DNA of 64,000 nt, taken from contig JAFCMP010000035.1 of the NCBI GenBank assembly GCA_017506865.1, forward strand, positions 868,001 through 932,000, given 5' to 3'. The stretch comes from Tribonema minus. Lineage: Eukaryota; Sar; Xanthophyceae; Tribonematales; Tribonemataceae. Made by a program: the position numbers and the translations under genes. Below, piece after piece: positions 36,101 to 42,239 of the stretch. A model generated the notes under the pieces. The model ran no database searches and was not told where the DNA came from. It saw only the letters and a list, made by a program, of their open reading frames with translations. Numbering within the stretch: the first letter of the stretch is position 1; every line of letters starts with the position of its first letter.

Positions 36101-38601
36101 AGGGTGTAGACTCTGAGAGCAAGCTTCCACGTTGATCATGGAGGCTTTTGAGCCTTACCAGCAATAAATAGTGCAAGTATATGTGAGTAGTACAGAATGT
36201 GCGTGGCAGCGCTTCTTCGCCAGCAACAACCAGTAGGGATGGTGGCAGCAATGCTCAGTTTTGCGACAGCAGTTGACACTTGCTGCAGTCGCTGCGACCT
36301 ATATACCCCAAGGTGCATAAATTGATGCATGGGGTTGGCGGGTCACTCTCTGAAGAAAAGGCAAAAGTAAAAGTGGTTTCTGGTGCCTCTGCTGAAACCT
36401 TCCCCCTGGCAGGGCTCAAGACCGAAGGTAGGCATACCTACGAACTATTTAGGCAGTGCTCCACCATCCGCCAAAGACACCGCAAATCTTGGTAATGGGC
36501 GGCACTCTCTGTGAAACGTGTTAAACAATTGTTGGTTCCAGCGTGCTCGCAGACCTAAACTGATCTGTGATTGCTGAACTTCAGGGGACTGGGCAGCATC
36601 GCATCGGGTCAGTGCCATGGCACACAAGGCGACCTATCGGACGTTTTATGCGCATTGCAGCGGCCGATGCAACTGCTGGGTGACGCTATTAACACAGTTT
36701 GAGAAGCTTCCCTTTTGACCTACTCGCACAATTGAGTTGTCGCCTTGACCCCTCCAATGCCTACTCGCCCCTAGCAGCAGGCCTCTGCACTGCAGCTTCC
36801 GCAAAAATTAGACCTTTTCGAAGGGATTCTTTGTGAAGTGCATTGGACAATTCCGCGTTGGCGTACGCGTGTAAACAAGCCACAATCAGCAGACGCCATG
36901 ATGTGCCATGCACCGCATCTTGGGCCAGTGCGGTAAGCGCTGCTGTGCATGCTCACTCACCGTTGCAGTCTGTCTTCTCCTTGTTCGCCTGTCCCTCGTG
37001 CCAGTTGAAGAGCGTGCACACAACAAATTGGAGAAATATACAAGCGGCAACACAGACTGACAATCAGCGATTGGAGCAAAGTTGCGAGCCTGCGATAGTC
37101 AGCTTAAGCGGCGCTTGCCTCAGAATGCGTGCTCAAAATACATACTTCTGCTTTGGGGGCGTCAACATGGGCAGTTGATGTTGACGCAGGGCGCGCTGAG
37201 CACACTGCTTCCGATTCGTCAACGGCTGTTTTTGTACTCGCATCGCGGCCGCCGCGCATGATGCACATCAGAGTATGCGGGAGTGCTGTGTTCAAAGGGG
37301 GTGCAGCGTACTTCAACAGTTGTGTTCAAAGGGGGTGCAGCGTACTTCAACAGTTGGCTGAGGGGCGGAGCCACGTAATCACTGTCATTGACTATTGTCA
37401 ATTCAGACTACTGCACGCATTCAAACAGAGCGCTGCAATACAAATCCTTGTCGGCTCAGTATGGCTGCCGCAACTGCACGCATCACCGTGGCGTGTCTCG
37501 TGCCGTTGACTGCCAACGGCTTCTAACTCAGTGACGCTGGTGAGTTACCGCATGCAGTCTGGCTGCCGTTTGTAACTGCGGGCATATGCTGCGGCGTTGT
37601 ATGACAGCCAGGTACACTTGAAGTACTCCATTACACCGCGCATATGATTTTTTGACCGTGTCCGCCAACTATTCATGGGACTTGCTTGACTTGTGCCACA
37701 CACCGTCACATGATTTACACTCACATCTGCTGAAACCAGCAAGGGGGCCTCAACGGAGCTTCATATACATCATCAACGAGACAGGTTGTGTGTCGATGCC
37801 AGTGGCAGACATTAATGACGCTTCCGATCGCTTCAAAGCTTTGACCAAAGGCTGCTTGTTCACAGGAGCTGCTGCTACCATTATGCCTTGTTGATGGCAA
37901 GATGTCGGCGAAACACTAGATATTCTGGTACCACACCATCTGCACCTCGTGTAGACAATTTCCACAGTTCCACCACAGCTGAAGTCAGCAGCGCACAACA
38001 GCTGCCTTTGCATTGTGCCGAAGTGCTCAGTGAATGTCGTGATTGCTGGCGACGTGTAGCCGATGGACACGATAGTACAGCTGAAAGCAAGGAGAAGAAG
38101 AAAGAGAACTTGAAGCAATAGCTACAATAGCTACAAAACTAACATGACTGTGGGCCTCTGCCGGTCAATGGATCTACAACCTGGCATTGTGGATCCAAAC
38201 GGCACAGAGCTCGGCACCAACAAAGTTATCGCAGCAATTTTCGAGATGGTTACTCTGTCGAAGTAATCTATAGCTGAAAGACTGCCGCATCAGAACATGA
38301 TCATAGTGAAGGCACCAGCTTCAAGCAGTATGCGCACCTGTTGGCCACTCGGGCAGGGCTTGCACACGCTATCCCCTGCCCACGCCCTTTTGGATATGGT
38401 GTTGCCAGCGCAGAGTCTGCAGGGATTGCCAGCTTGGCCATCTGGGCATTTGGTGATAAGGTTCCTCTCTGCCGGAATGTCATCAACCTCGCTTACTGCC
38501 TCGGCGGCAACGGTTGCCTCGCTGCGGAGCTTGGCCTCCGCCAGGTGTGCCGCTGCTGCCAACAGAGGCAGCACCAGCCACGACCGGCACTGCCAGCGCA
38601 T
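5946..38601 (-). CDS. Very large secreted GCC2/GCC3-like cysteine-rich multimodule protein (38 exons)
   Basis: Joined by hand, 38 exons give 5,730 nt with no internal stop: 1,909 residues plus TGA. The start ATG (38601) opens a signal peptide, MRWQCRSWLVLPLLAAAAHL, likely cut after AEA. Residues about 70-1300 are modules of the form CxPGYGGxxC-xxC-GTYSPGG-CxxCPxG-CxG, the pattern of GCC2/GCC3 ephrin-receptor-like repeats of extracellular proteins. Residues about 1303-1461 are Pro/Gly/Gln-rich, 1462-1733 are further cysteine modules, and 1734-1835 look PAN/apple-like. The tail is Ala/Asp-rich and ends RRRLRK. No membrane helix is seen, so a secreted or cell-surface matrix protein is likely; ligand unknown. 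Exons are mostly phase 1-1, so modules can be duplicated without breaking frame. Least certain are exons 29, 34 and 38 and the 5' UTR. If the last splice is wrong, the gene ends at a TGA at 6594. Confidence 0.75.
6648..6952 (-). CDS. Large gene exon 37: PAN/apple-like region
   Basis: 305 nt, phase 1 to 0. CCTVCHSRALLADGG followed by CVAWEWSAATAQCTVWV has the CxxC...C-W...C-W layout of PAN/apple domains. It ends CGGAAGGAG/GTGCGG. If this donor is not used, the frame runs on to TGA at 6594. Confidence 0.65.
7441..7515 (+). repeat. 12-bp minisatellite in the intron before exon 37
   Basis: About six units of GGTATGTGTACT with GTGGCTGTGTACT variants. On the transcribed strand it is an AC-rich tract. 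Confidence 0.85.
7608..7694 (-). CDS. Large gene exon 36: short cysteine module
   Basis: 87 nt, phase 1-1. VCKDPQASPKDGCVVPSCPV to LEPVAGVC. Acceptor GCGCAG, donor GTGAGT. Confidence 0.7.
8545..8640 (-). CDS. Large gene exon 35: short cysteine module
   Basis: 96 nt, phase 1-1. ECSDAGAIFVEKTHSCEACP to DASGTSCG. A decayed copy of its start lies near 8840-8880. Confidence 0.75.
8840..8885 (-). repeat. Decayed copy of the exon 35 acceptor and start
   Basis: Acceptor CACACAG followed by AGTGCCTCGATGCCGC, matching the start of exon 35. Confidence 0.6.
9392..9547 (-). CDS. Large gene exon 34 (tentative)
   Basis: 156 nt, phase 1-1 if the acceptor TTCAG at 9549-9548 is used. It ends SLAAIDCCG before GTGAGT. 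It is poor in cysteine and low-complexity, so it is supported only by phase and donor. Confidence 0.4.
9706..9795 (-). CDS. Large gene exon 33: short cysteine module
   Basis: 90 nt, phase 1-1. VCSLEWEYMLHGKCQECPYP to NTAGDKCG. A decayed copy of its start lies near 9960-10000. Confidence 0.7.
9955..10005 (-). repeat. Decayed copy of the exon 33 acceptor and start
   Basis: Repeats CAGTGTGTTC and GAGTGGGAGTACATGC of exon 33 about 190 bp upstream of it. Confidence 0.75.
10875..11075 (-). CDS. Large gene exon 32: cysteine module variant
   Basis: 201 nt, phase 1-1. Starts VCAPGFAGRNCDPCLASMDL and ends CHCGEGQDYVNGKCG, closer to an EGF-type ending. Confidence 0.8.
11672..11753 (-). CDS. Large gene exon 31: second half of the module
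   Basis: 82 nt, phase 0 to 1. Reads VADAEGSKECHICPSDHFKA and continues to KDRTRCG. Acceptor TCTCAG, donor GTAAGC. Confidence 0.75.
12845..12948 (-). CDS. Large gene exon 30: first half of a cysteine module
   Basis: 104 nt, phase 1 to 0. VCKAGYGGRDCSICPKGTFS to CKPCPEGQ. The phase 0 break after CPEGQ matches exon 1, so module 1 and this one share the split-module design. Confidence 0.75.
13653..14128 (-). CDS. Large gene exon 29: Pro/Gly/Gln-rich segment
   Basis: 476 nt, phase 2 to 1, fitting exon 28. CCECRSCAEWTECGDNCNNS is followed by a PGQ-type run (FPGQFPGQVPGQFQG) and an acidic/Asn stretch, ending RRTQCT. It is unlike the modules around it and may be a flexible matrix linker. The acceptor was chosen by phase and is uncertain. 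Confidence 0.55.
14488..14746 (-). CDS. Large gene exon 28: long insert module, phase 1 to 2
   Basis: 259 nt. Starts VCAAGHGIQWGAPQGAAAAS, has a His/Gln/Glu-rich insert, then CEVCPAGRFSTGGALEECRR. Several decayed copies of its start, mixed with TTAGGG-like repeats, precede it (14747-15440). Read through without splicing it would stop six codons later. Confidence 0.7.
14747..15440 (-). repeat. Exon 28 acceptor copies mixed with TTAGGG-like repeats
   Basis: About seven truncated copies of the exon 28 start (GTGGCCCGCCGCGCACACTG on the + strand) lie near 14810, 14905, 14970, 15043, 15138, 15240 and 15430. Most are separated by degenerate GGGTTAGGGTTA tracts. Confidence 0.8.
16099..16143 (-). 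CDS. Large gene exon 27: 45-nt mini-exon
   Basis: Phase 1-1, 15 codons: CNDGETANETQTACG. A C-rich tract with many consecutive C lies just before the acceptor. Confidence 0.75.
16405..16542 (-). CDS. Large gene exon 26: cysteine module
   Basis: 138 nt, phase 1-1. Starts ACLPGHGGKGCAKCPQGTFS and ends SIGSSTCR. The split codon at its end is A + AG (Lys). Confidence 0.8.
17274..17414 (-). CDS. Large gene exon 25: cysteine module
   Basis: 141 nt, phase 1-1. Starts VCAAGFGFKDGACARCDGGS and ends TNTEGTACDG. A well-kept copy of its first half lies upstream at 17520-17605. Confidence 0.85.
17520..17610 (-). repeat. Copy of the exon 25 acceptor and first half
   Basis: Reads VCAAGFGLKDGACARCDGG after a CACAG acceptor, nearly identical to exon 25, then loses the module. 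Confidence 0.85.
18269..18313 (-). CDS. Large gene exon 24: 45-nt mini-exon
   Basis: Phase 1-1, 15 codons: CGYGETSNGAHDACG. Acceptor TTGCAG, donor GTGAGT. Confidence 0.75.
18965..19060 (-). repeat. Decayed copy of the exon 23 end and donor
   Basis: Reads GPRCERCHEGCITSS, matching the second half of exon 23, and runs into a GTGTGAGG donor-like site. Confidence 0.65.
19101..19259 (-). CDS. Large gene exon 23: cysteine module (CCGGEG subtype)
   Basis: 159 nt, phase 1-1. Starts VCEPGTGGRDCNTCPAGTYS, contains CCGGEGPKCEHC and ends GKTACAG. Near-duplicate of exon 13. Confidence 0.85.
20029..20169 (-). CDS. Large gene exon 22: cysteine module
   Basis: 141 nt, phase 1-1. Starts VCAAGYGLQDGKCQRCPDSS and ends ASNDARTACDG. 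Close to exon 25. Confidence 0.85.
20592..20636 (-). CDS. Large gene exon 21: 45-nt mini-exon
   Basis: Phase 1-1, 15 codons: CGSGETSDSDGSGCG. Acceptor CCACAG, donor GTAAGT. Confidence 0.75.
21016..21153 (-). CDS. Large gene exon 20: cysteine module
   Basis: 138 nt, phase 1-1. Starts VCAPGYGGPHCDKCPPGTRS and ends AAGLSSCKG. Confidence 0.8.
21696..21932 (-). CDS. Large gene exon 19: fused mini-module plus cysteine module
   Basis: 237 nt, phase 1-1. Starts CPLGETSSPCRTQCVCLGGY and ends GTLPNDDRTACDG. Like exon 9 it joins a mini-module to a type A module. Its acceptor follows a pyrimidine tract of about 60 nt that is almost all C. Confidence 0.8.
21933..21992 (-). promoter_or_regulatory. Very long C-rich polypyrimidine tract of exon 19
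   Basis: On the coding strand about 60 nt, almost only C with a few T, lie immediately before CCAAG/CTTGCC. Shorter C-rich tracts precede exons 9 (30811-30840), 27 (16150-16182) and 37 (6974-7008). The G-rich complement could form quadruplexes. Confidence 0.6.
22785..22965 (-). repeat. Exon 18 donor copies with TTAGGG-like tracts
   Basis: Two copies of the exon 18 end (GTGCAGTACG-type on the + strand) near 22892 and 22800, each followed by GGGTTAGGGCTAGGG-like sequence. Confidence 0.75.
22998..23132 (-). CDS. Large gene exon 18: cysteine module
   Basis: 135 nt, phase 1-1. Starts ACAPGHGGRQCDECKDGTFS and ends GASASYCTG. Two decayed donor-side copies follow, mixed with TTAGGG-like repeats. 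Confidence 0.85.
23789..23923 (-). CDS. Large gene exon 17: cysteine module
   Basis: 135 nt, phase 1-1. Starts VCLPGYGGADCAPCDKLTYS and ends PDPEHTRCDG. Five decayed copies of its start and acceptor precede it. Confidence 0.85.
24015..24540 (-). repeat. Five decayed copies of the exon 17 acceptor and exon start
   Basis: Blocks resembling the first 25-30 nt of exon 17 plus acceptor and adjoining intron recur with boundaries near 24041, 24157, 24266, 24394 and 24519, about 110-130 bp apart. The true boundary is 23923. Copies keep GCAGGCACACTG on the + strand and decay with distance. Confidence 0.85.
24670..24960 (-). repeat. Three decayed copies of the exon 16 end and donor
   Basis: Copies of the last 20-45 nt of exon 16 plus GTGAGT lie near 24933, 24803 and 24682, about 120-130 bp apart (true donor boundary 25064). 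The copy near 24803 still reads AVACAGHTECG before the donor. Confidence 0.85.
25064..25243 (-). CDS. Large gene exon 16: cysteine module
   Basis: 180 nt, phase 1-1. Starts VCAPGYGGPGCQRCLPGTFS and ends AVANAGHTECG. Three decayed copies of its last part follow in the next intron. Confidence 0.85.
25545..25610 (-). repeat. Decayed copy of the exon 15 end and donor
   Basis: Matches the exon 15 end, with CACGAGCG and TGCAACG before GTGAGCGCTGC. Confidence 0.75.
25675..25842 (-). CDS. Large gene exon 15: cysteine module
   Basis: 168 nt, phase 1-1. Starts VCKPGYGDPVEAGGDAKQVL and ends SSNHERTECDG. It is flanked by decayed junction copies on both sides. Confidence 0.85.
25900..26150 (-). repeat. 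Two decayed copies of the exon 15 acceptor and start
   Basis: Blocks near 25976 and 26131 repeat the first 60-80 nt of exon 15. The farther copy has a TAG in frame, so it is not a usable alternative first half. Confidence 0.8.
26223..26246 (+). repeat. Interstitial TTAGGG-like tract
   Basis: Three to four units of GGGTTA inside an intron of the large gene. Others lie at 7831-7850, 14754-14790, 15066-15085, 15146-15160, 22825-22960, 29885-29900, 31012-31032 and 31712-31745. Confidence 0.8.
26808..26852 (-). CDS. Large gene exon 14: 45-nt mini-exon
   Basis: Phase 1-1, 15 codons: CPDNETSNNGHDACG. Acceptor TGGCAG, donor GTAAGT. Confidence 0.75.
27000..27330 (-). repeat. Decayed copies of the exon 13 end and donor
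   Basis: Three copies of the exon 13 ending (GCATGGAGCCTTCG on the + strand) lie near 27300, 27150 and 27040. The nearest still reads EGFTSIEGSMLCTG. Confidence 0.8.
27441..27596 (-). CDS. Large gene exon 13: cysteine module (CCGGEG subtype)
   Basis: 156 nt, phase 1-1. Starts VCEPGRGGRNCDTCPAGTYS, contains CCGGEGPKCERC and ends CTG. Very similar to exon 23. Decayed copies of its last part lie at 27000-27330. Confidence 0.85.
27790..28030 (-). repeat. Decayed copies of the exon 12 end and donor
   Basis: Two copies of the last 40-60 nt of exon 12 with GTGAGC donors, near 27792 and 27972. The farther one reads GCDSDGTVCYG. Confidence 0.7.
28141..28275 (-). CDS. Large gene exon 12: cysteine module
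   Basis: 135 nt, phase 1-1. Starts VCMPGYGGDSCERCQDGYSS and ends CPDGTGSDDDRAACNG. Decayed copies of its last part lie at 27790-28030. Confidence 0.85.
28978..29022 (-). CDS. Large gene exon 11: 45-nt mini-exon
   Basis: Phase 1-1, 15 codons: CPKGAIANGDNTGCG. One of five mini-exons of identical length. Confidence 0.75.
29605..29742 (-). CDS. Large gene exon 10: cysteine module
   Basis: 138 nt, phase 1-1. Starts VCEAGYGGAHCKQCAAGTAS and ends AAAAGAPRCAG. Confidence 0.8.
30619..30810 (-). CDS. Large gene exon 9: fused mini-module plus cysteine module
   Basis: 192 nt, phase 1-1. Starts CPDGEAPNNAGAQCVCAGGY and ends CPAGTLPGKDGMACDG. It looks like a 45-nt mini-exon module and a type A module without the intron between them. 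Confidence 0.8.
31518..31661 (-). CDS. Large gene exon 8: cysteine module
   Basis: 144 nt, phase 1-1. Reads VHHCDPGHGGPDCTVCTVGT and continues to GAEGQARCT. The final split base is C, not the usual G, giving Pro at the junction. Confidence 0.75.
32537..32692 (-). CDS. Large gene exon 7: cysteine module
   Basis: 156 nt, phase 1-1. Starts DCAPGYEWVNDGKSGKCAPC and ends GATLNHDGCGG. Two truncated copies of its start lie upstream, near 32840 and 33010. Confidence 0.8.
32815..33030 (-). repeat. Two truncated copies of the exon 7 acceptor and start
   Basis: Boundaries near 32850 and 33012, about 160 bp apart. The adjoining intron is copied too (GCAGCAAATG on the + strand). Confidence 0.85.
33496..33654 (-). 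CDS. Large gene exon 6: cysteine module
   Basis: 159 nt, phase 1-1. Starts DCAAGHGGKDCHACTGNTYS and ends YQPDALHSKCTG. A truncated copy of its start lies at 33720-33780. Confidence 0.8.
33720..33785 (-). repeat. Truncated copy of the exon 6 acceptor and start
   Basis: Repeats the first 50-60 nt of exon 6 after a CGCAG acceptor, then diverges. Confidence 0.75.
34410..34540 (-). repeat. Decayed copies of the exon 5 end and donor
   Basis: Copies near 34474 and 34416. The first keeps EGYQVSADRSKCSG followed by GTGCCC, the donor of exon 5 itself. Confidence 0.8.
34633..34797 (-). CDS. Large gene exon 5: cysteine module
   Basis: 165 nt, phase 1-1. Starts CKRGYGSPVVGCDECQGKVC and ends CPEGYQVSADHGECSG. 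Decayed copies of its last part lie downstream at 34410-34540. Confidence 0.8.
35141..35320 (-). CDS. Large gene exon 4: cysteine module
   Basis: 180 nt, phase 1-1. Reads DCLPGYGSPDSYGMDDRALT and continues to CKKCPDGFRTNSDQTECRG. Two truncated copies of its first part lie upstream at 35395-35605. Confidence 0.8.
35395..35605 (-). repeat. Two truncated copies of the exon 4 acceptor and start
   Basis: Boundaries near 35461 and 35600, about 140 bp apart. The first repeats about 55 nt of exon 4 almost exactly, then diverges. Confidence 0.85.
35895..36029 (-). CDS. Large gene exon 3: cysteine module
   Basis: 135 nt, phase 1-1. Reads ACLPGYGGADCKPCYGETFS and continues to KKDACVG. Acceptor CCCCAG, donor GTACGT. 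Confidence 0.8.
   Translation of the reverse strand, partial: RACRATGERIASRATARRSAPAPTRTTARSARRGTAPATRRTPA
36961..36988 (-). CDS. Large gene exon 2: 28-nt micro-exon completing module 1
   Basis: Phase 0 to 1, encoding ANKEKTDCN. Joined to exon 1 it gives CPSGQQANKEKTDCNG, the normal end of a GCC2/GCC3-like module. The acceptor is GGACAG and the donor AACG/GTGAGT. Confidence 0.65.
36989..38337 (-). other. Intron 1 of the large gene
   Basis: Apart from the 34-bp duplication and scattered ACTTGAAGT words I see no gene or module in this 1.35-kb intron. Confidence 0.5.
37287..37354 (+). repeat. Exact 34-bp tandem duplication in intron 1
   Basis: 37287-37320 and 37321-37354 are identical, starting TGTGTTCAAAGGGGG. 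No exon boundary is involved. Confidence 0.9.
38338..38601 (-). CDS. Large gene exon 1: signal peptide and first half-module
   Basis: Residues 1-88. A hydrophobic leader is followed by CPDGQAGNPCRLCAGNTISK and CKPCPSGQQ. It ends CAACAG/GTGCGC in phase 0. This ATG was chosen because the signal peptide starts there; the open frame extends 43 codons further upstream without leader character. Confidence 0.75.
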
Positions 38602-39263
38602 GGTGCCAGACAGCAGCCTCCGTCTTTTCGCCCGTCTCGCTGCTCGATAGTCCAAGCTGCAGCTAGCTGAAAGATTGTGCAGACATCTATCGCTGAAAGG
38701 CAGGGTTGGGGAACAGGTGCTCAAACGCAACGGCTGACAGTTTCACCTGTTCGAAAGGTTGGCGAGTATGTAGTAGTTGGCGATGTATGTAGCTGAACAG
38801 TGGCGAAGCACTGGGCGGCTCGGCGAGTCGCTTGCAACGAGACTGCCGGCTGCTTTCCCGACAACTTGTGACACAAGATACGGATACGGACTGTCGGACA
38901 TCATTTCGACATGAAGTTGACGCAGAGAACAGTTTTCACAGTGCCAGATCAGTGTCCTACACTTGTGAAGTCAAGCTGGCGAGACAGGCTGCGCACAGAA
39001 AAGAGTCCAGTCATGCTCCAAACTAACTCAGGTCACCAAGTGCGCGAAAGTGCAAAAGTGTAAGATCTTCTTCTGACATTCACAGAAACATCCACACGCA
39101 ACATGTAGGCGCATGTACCCATTCCCTGGCCAGCACCAGTAACAGAGTCGGCGCACACTCCAGACGGCCAGTGAGCTGATGACAAAAACACAGTCTCACG
39201 CAGAATGAGCCACTTCCCCCCCTCTGTGCCCCCCCTCCCCCCCACATCAGTGATGGATCGTTA

Positions 39264-42167
39264 TCAAAAACACCAATCACGCTGCGATCCGGCCGCCGAC
39301 CCGCAGCAGCCGCAAGGTCGGAACACAGGACAGAGATTCAGGTGGGCCTGCGGTGGTGGTGAAGTACAGCGCGTTCCACGGCTGTCAGGCACACAGTTCG
39401 GGGGCGAACTGCCCTCGGCTGAGAATCGTTGCAGCGTACGCCAGGGGGTCCGACGCCCTCCGCCGGAAAACGGGCACATGTGCTGCGAGGGCGCTACACC
39501 CCCACTGAGTTGTGCGGCAGGTCCGCCTCACCGTCGTACTTGGTGGACGTGTTGGTGTCGGCGATGATGTCAGCCCTGCACACGCGCCAGAAGTCCAATC
39601 ACAGATTTGAGCTGAGAACTGAACTGGAGCTGTCGCATGCAATTTGAAAAAAATGTGCACGCGCGGAGGTGATCGAAGCGTTCCATTGTGTGAGCTCTCA
39701 ACGGAGTTTGAGCGTGCGCACGCGCGACTGAAGCATGCGCTGATGCTGGGCCCTGTGACATGGCCGGACATTCGCTGCTGAGCATCAGAGCACCCCCTGG
39801 CCCCCCTCCCCGTGTATATGTCATGATCACTTCACGTTTAGTTGAATAGGAGGCGACGCGTTTCTCACTGATCGCAGCCACAAAACATGCACATGAGTGT
39901 CCATGCAGCTGGGTGGCATCGCCGCCCCTCGACATGTCAACATTATTCTGTACGACTTGACCATGCAGTCCTGCACCTCTCTACGAAGGGCCGACAACAA
40001 TCATTTCAGAAGCTACCTCAGGGCGCCTACACGGAAGTAGAACGTGCAGGCGGCATGCATGGCACATCTCTGATACCTCAAAGTAATACAGTGTACTGAT
40101 ACTATACTTGTGGCACACACATGAACTGGCACTTACTTGATACTTCACAACTTATTGATTCAAAATATTTTACGGATGTTCTTGTGGTACATACCTGAAC
40201 ATGGCGAGCATGATGGCAAAGCCCGTGTAGACGACGAAGAGGAAGAAGCAGAACGCCGCAAACGCGCTGTCCGCGGGCTTCTCCGAGCTGCGCAGGGGAG
40301 AGTCACCGTCAGACAGCAACACTTGAAGTTGAGCTACGCGCGGAGAGCATGCATCTTGTTCAGCACCACAAGAAGATCCTGCTGTGCTCTCATTGTTGAC
40401 ACCCCAACTGGTCGACTGTAGCAAACATCTCCCAGTACCTCTGCTGCGGCAGACCAGCACCAGCAGAAGCATTGTTTCAATGTGCGCGAGGTGCGGTTAC
40501 GGAGCTGCAGCAACTGCTGCTGCACAGTCAGCGCGGCAAAGAGAATGAGCATGCGCACGGTGCAAGGTACATGACTCGAGGTATATACAGGAAGGAGGAG
40601 CATCTGCATGGTGCAAGGTGCATGCACGCCTCGAAGTACACACAAGAATAACTTCAGAGATCACTCACTCATTGGTGGTGTCCTCCGCCCTCCCCGCGAA
40701 CACGGCAAAGAGTGCCATCTGCAGTTGCACAGTACAAAACAGGGTTGCCGCCCCTCAAGCGGGAATAATATCAAGCAACACAATACTTCAAACACGTACC
40801 TCAACTGCTACTACTTGAAGTACTCTTGAAGGACAAAGACGCAATTTACGCGCGCGACTACTCACTCGTTGGTGGTGTCCTCCGCCCTCCCCGCGAAAAC
40901 GGCAAAGAGTATCAGCATCTGCTGGCTCATGATGATCACCACGCCCAGGAAGAAGCCCACCGCGAGGCTGGTGCGGTACCGCCGCATCACCATGGAGCCC
41001 CCGATGCACAGCAGAATTAGCAGCAGCGCCTGCACCGGAGCACAGTGCAAGTCAGTATTGATGTTATCAGATTTAGAATGTGACACGCTCGCAACACGCA
41101 ATGGCGCCAGCGTGTACATGTATACTTTTCAGCATGAACTAGATGTGCACTTCAACGAATCCACCCCCCTGCGCAGTCCGTACCACACGTAGGCCCTATA
41201 TCCACAGCTGCTATACTTTCATTTCATTATGTTCAGTCAAGCATTGGTGTGTAGAACAGGCGGAGAAGCAATGCCTCTGACAGCCCTGCAATGACTCTGG
41301 TCAGCTCGATGCACCCAGGTTCTATGAGCCAGGCCTGCACACGAGTCTTGACGCCTGCATAAACACATGCTGTCGGCGAGATATCTCGGAGTGCATTCGA
41401 TGTGTTTGCAGCATGTCCAGCAGGCAACTATAAAAACTGCAACTTTGGCTTGAAGTTCACACAGTGCGCGCCATCCATGCTGGCAAAGGCGAGGTGCCTT
41501 GCCGCCGTTGACAGCATCCGGCAACACGTGCACACAAACTTCACATTACAAGCACACTTCAACAACGACTACAACACGGCGTCAGAAAACGCAAAAACGT
41601 TTTTTAGACTGGAAATTCCAACAGGCAAATCCAGAAATCCCGCACATCACACGCACCATCCAGAATATTTCAGCGTTGTCTACAACACAATGTCAAAAAA
41701 AGGACAACCTTCACACTGGCATTTCTTACGGCCAAATCCATGAATTCTGCACAGATTACGCACCGTCCAGATGCTGGCGAACGCGAGCGACTTGCTGCCC
41801 TTGACGGCGTCCACGCCCTCCTGCTTGCTCGCGGCGACGCACGCGCACGCGAACTTCACATTGCAAGCACACCTCAACACATGACTTCAGCCTGGTGTCA
41901 ACAGGACACAAACACACTTCACGCGGGCAGTTCTTATAGACAAGATTTCAAGAATTTTCGAATCACACGTACCGTCCAAATGCTGGCGAACGCGAGCGAC
42001 TTGCTGCCCTTGACCGCATCCACGCCCTCCTGCTTGCTCGCGGCGACGCACGCGCACACGAACGCGATCGCCACCAGTATGATGGAGGTGAACCACGCGT
42101 AGGCGATGGCCTTCTGGGGGTTGCGCGCGCATGGCGCGCACACGTTGTCGCGTATGCCCATGACGCC
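39264..42167 (-). CDS. Four-helix membrane protein, five exons, 5' end uncertain
   Basis: Exons 42167-41973, 41029-40866, 40287-40195, 39575-39532 and 39418-39264 have matching phases (0/0, 0/2, 2/2, 2/1, 1/stop) and end at TGA. The first starts GVMGIRDNVCAPCARNPQKA and enters a helix (AYAWFTSIILVAIAFVCACV). Exon 2 adds ALLLILLCIGGSMVM and a second helix around GFFLGVVIIMSQQMLILFAV. Exon 3 has AFCFFLFVVYTGFAIMLAMF. Exons 4 and 5 form a short tail with many cysteines. I do not recognise the family. The CxxC before helix 1 could be the end of a cysteine-rich ectodomain, so this may be the 3' part of a longer gene whose 5' exons I cannot find. An in-exon ATG would make a 216-residue protein. It lies upstream of the large gene on the same strand. 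Confidence 0.6.
40660..40725 (-). repeat. Copy of the membrane gene second-exon end and donor
   Basis: Repeats LFAVFAGRAEDTTNE and its GTGAGT donor almost exactly, about 195 bp downstream of the real donor. Confidence 0.85.
41465..41860 (-). repeat. Copies of the membrane gene first-exon end and donor
   Basis: 41770-41855 repeats the last 75-80 nt of the exon (KQEGVDAVKGSKSLAFASIW) with a GTGCGT donor. A more decayed copy lies near 41474-41520. Confidence 0.85.
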
Positions 42168-42239
42168 CTGCGCAAGCGTGAACATACAGGAAGTTCAAAG
42201 GTGAACTTCTGTTGCTTCATGAATGATTCATGAATTGCA

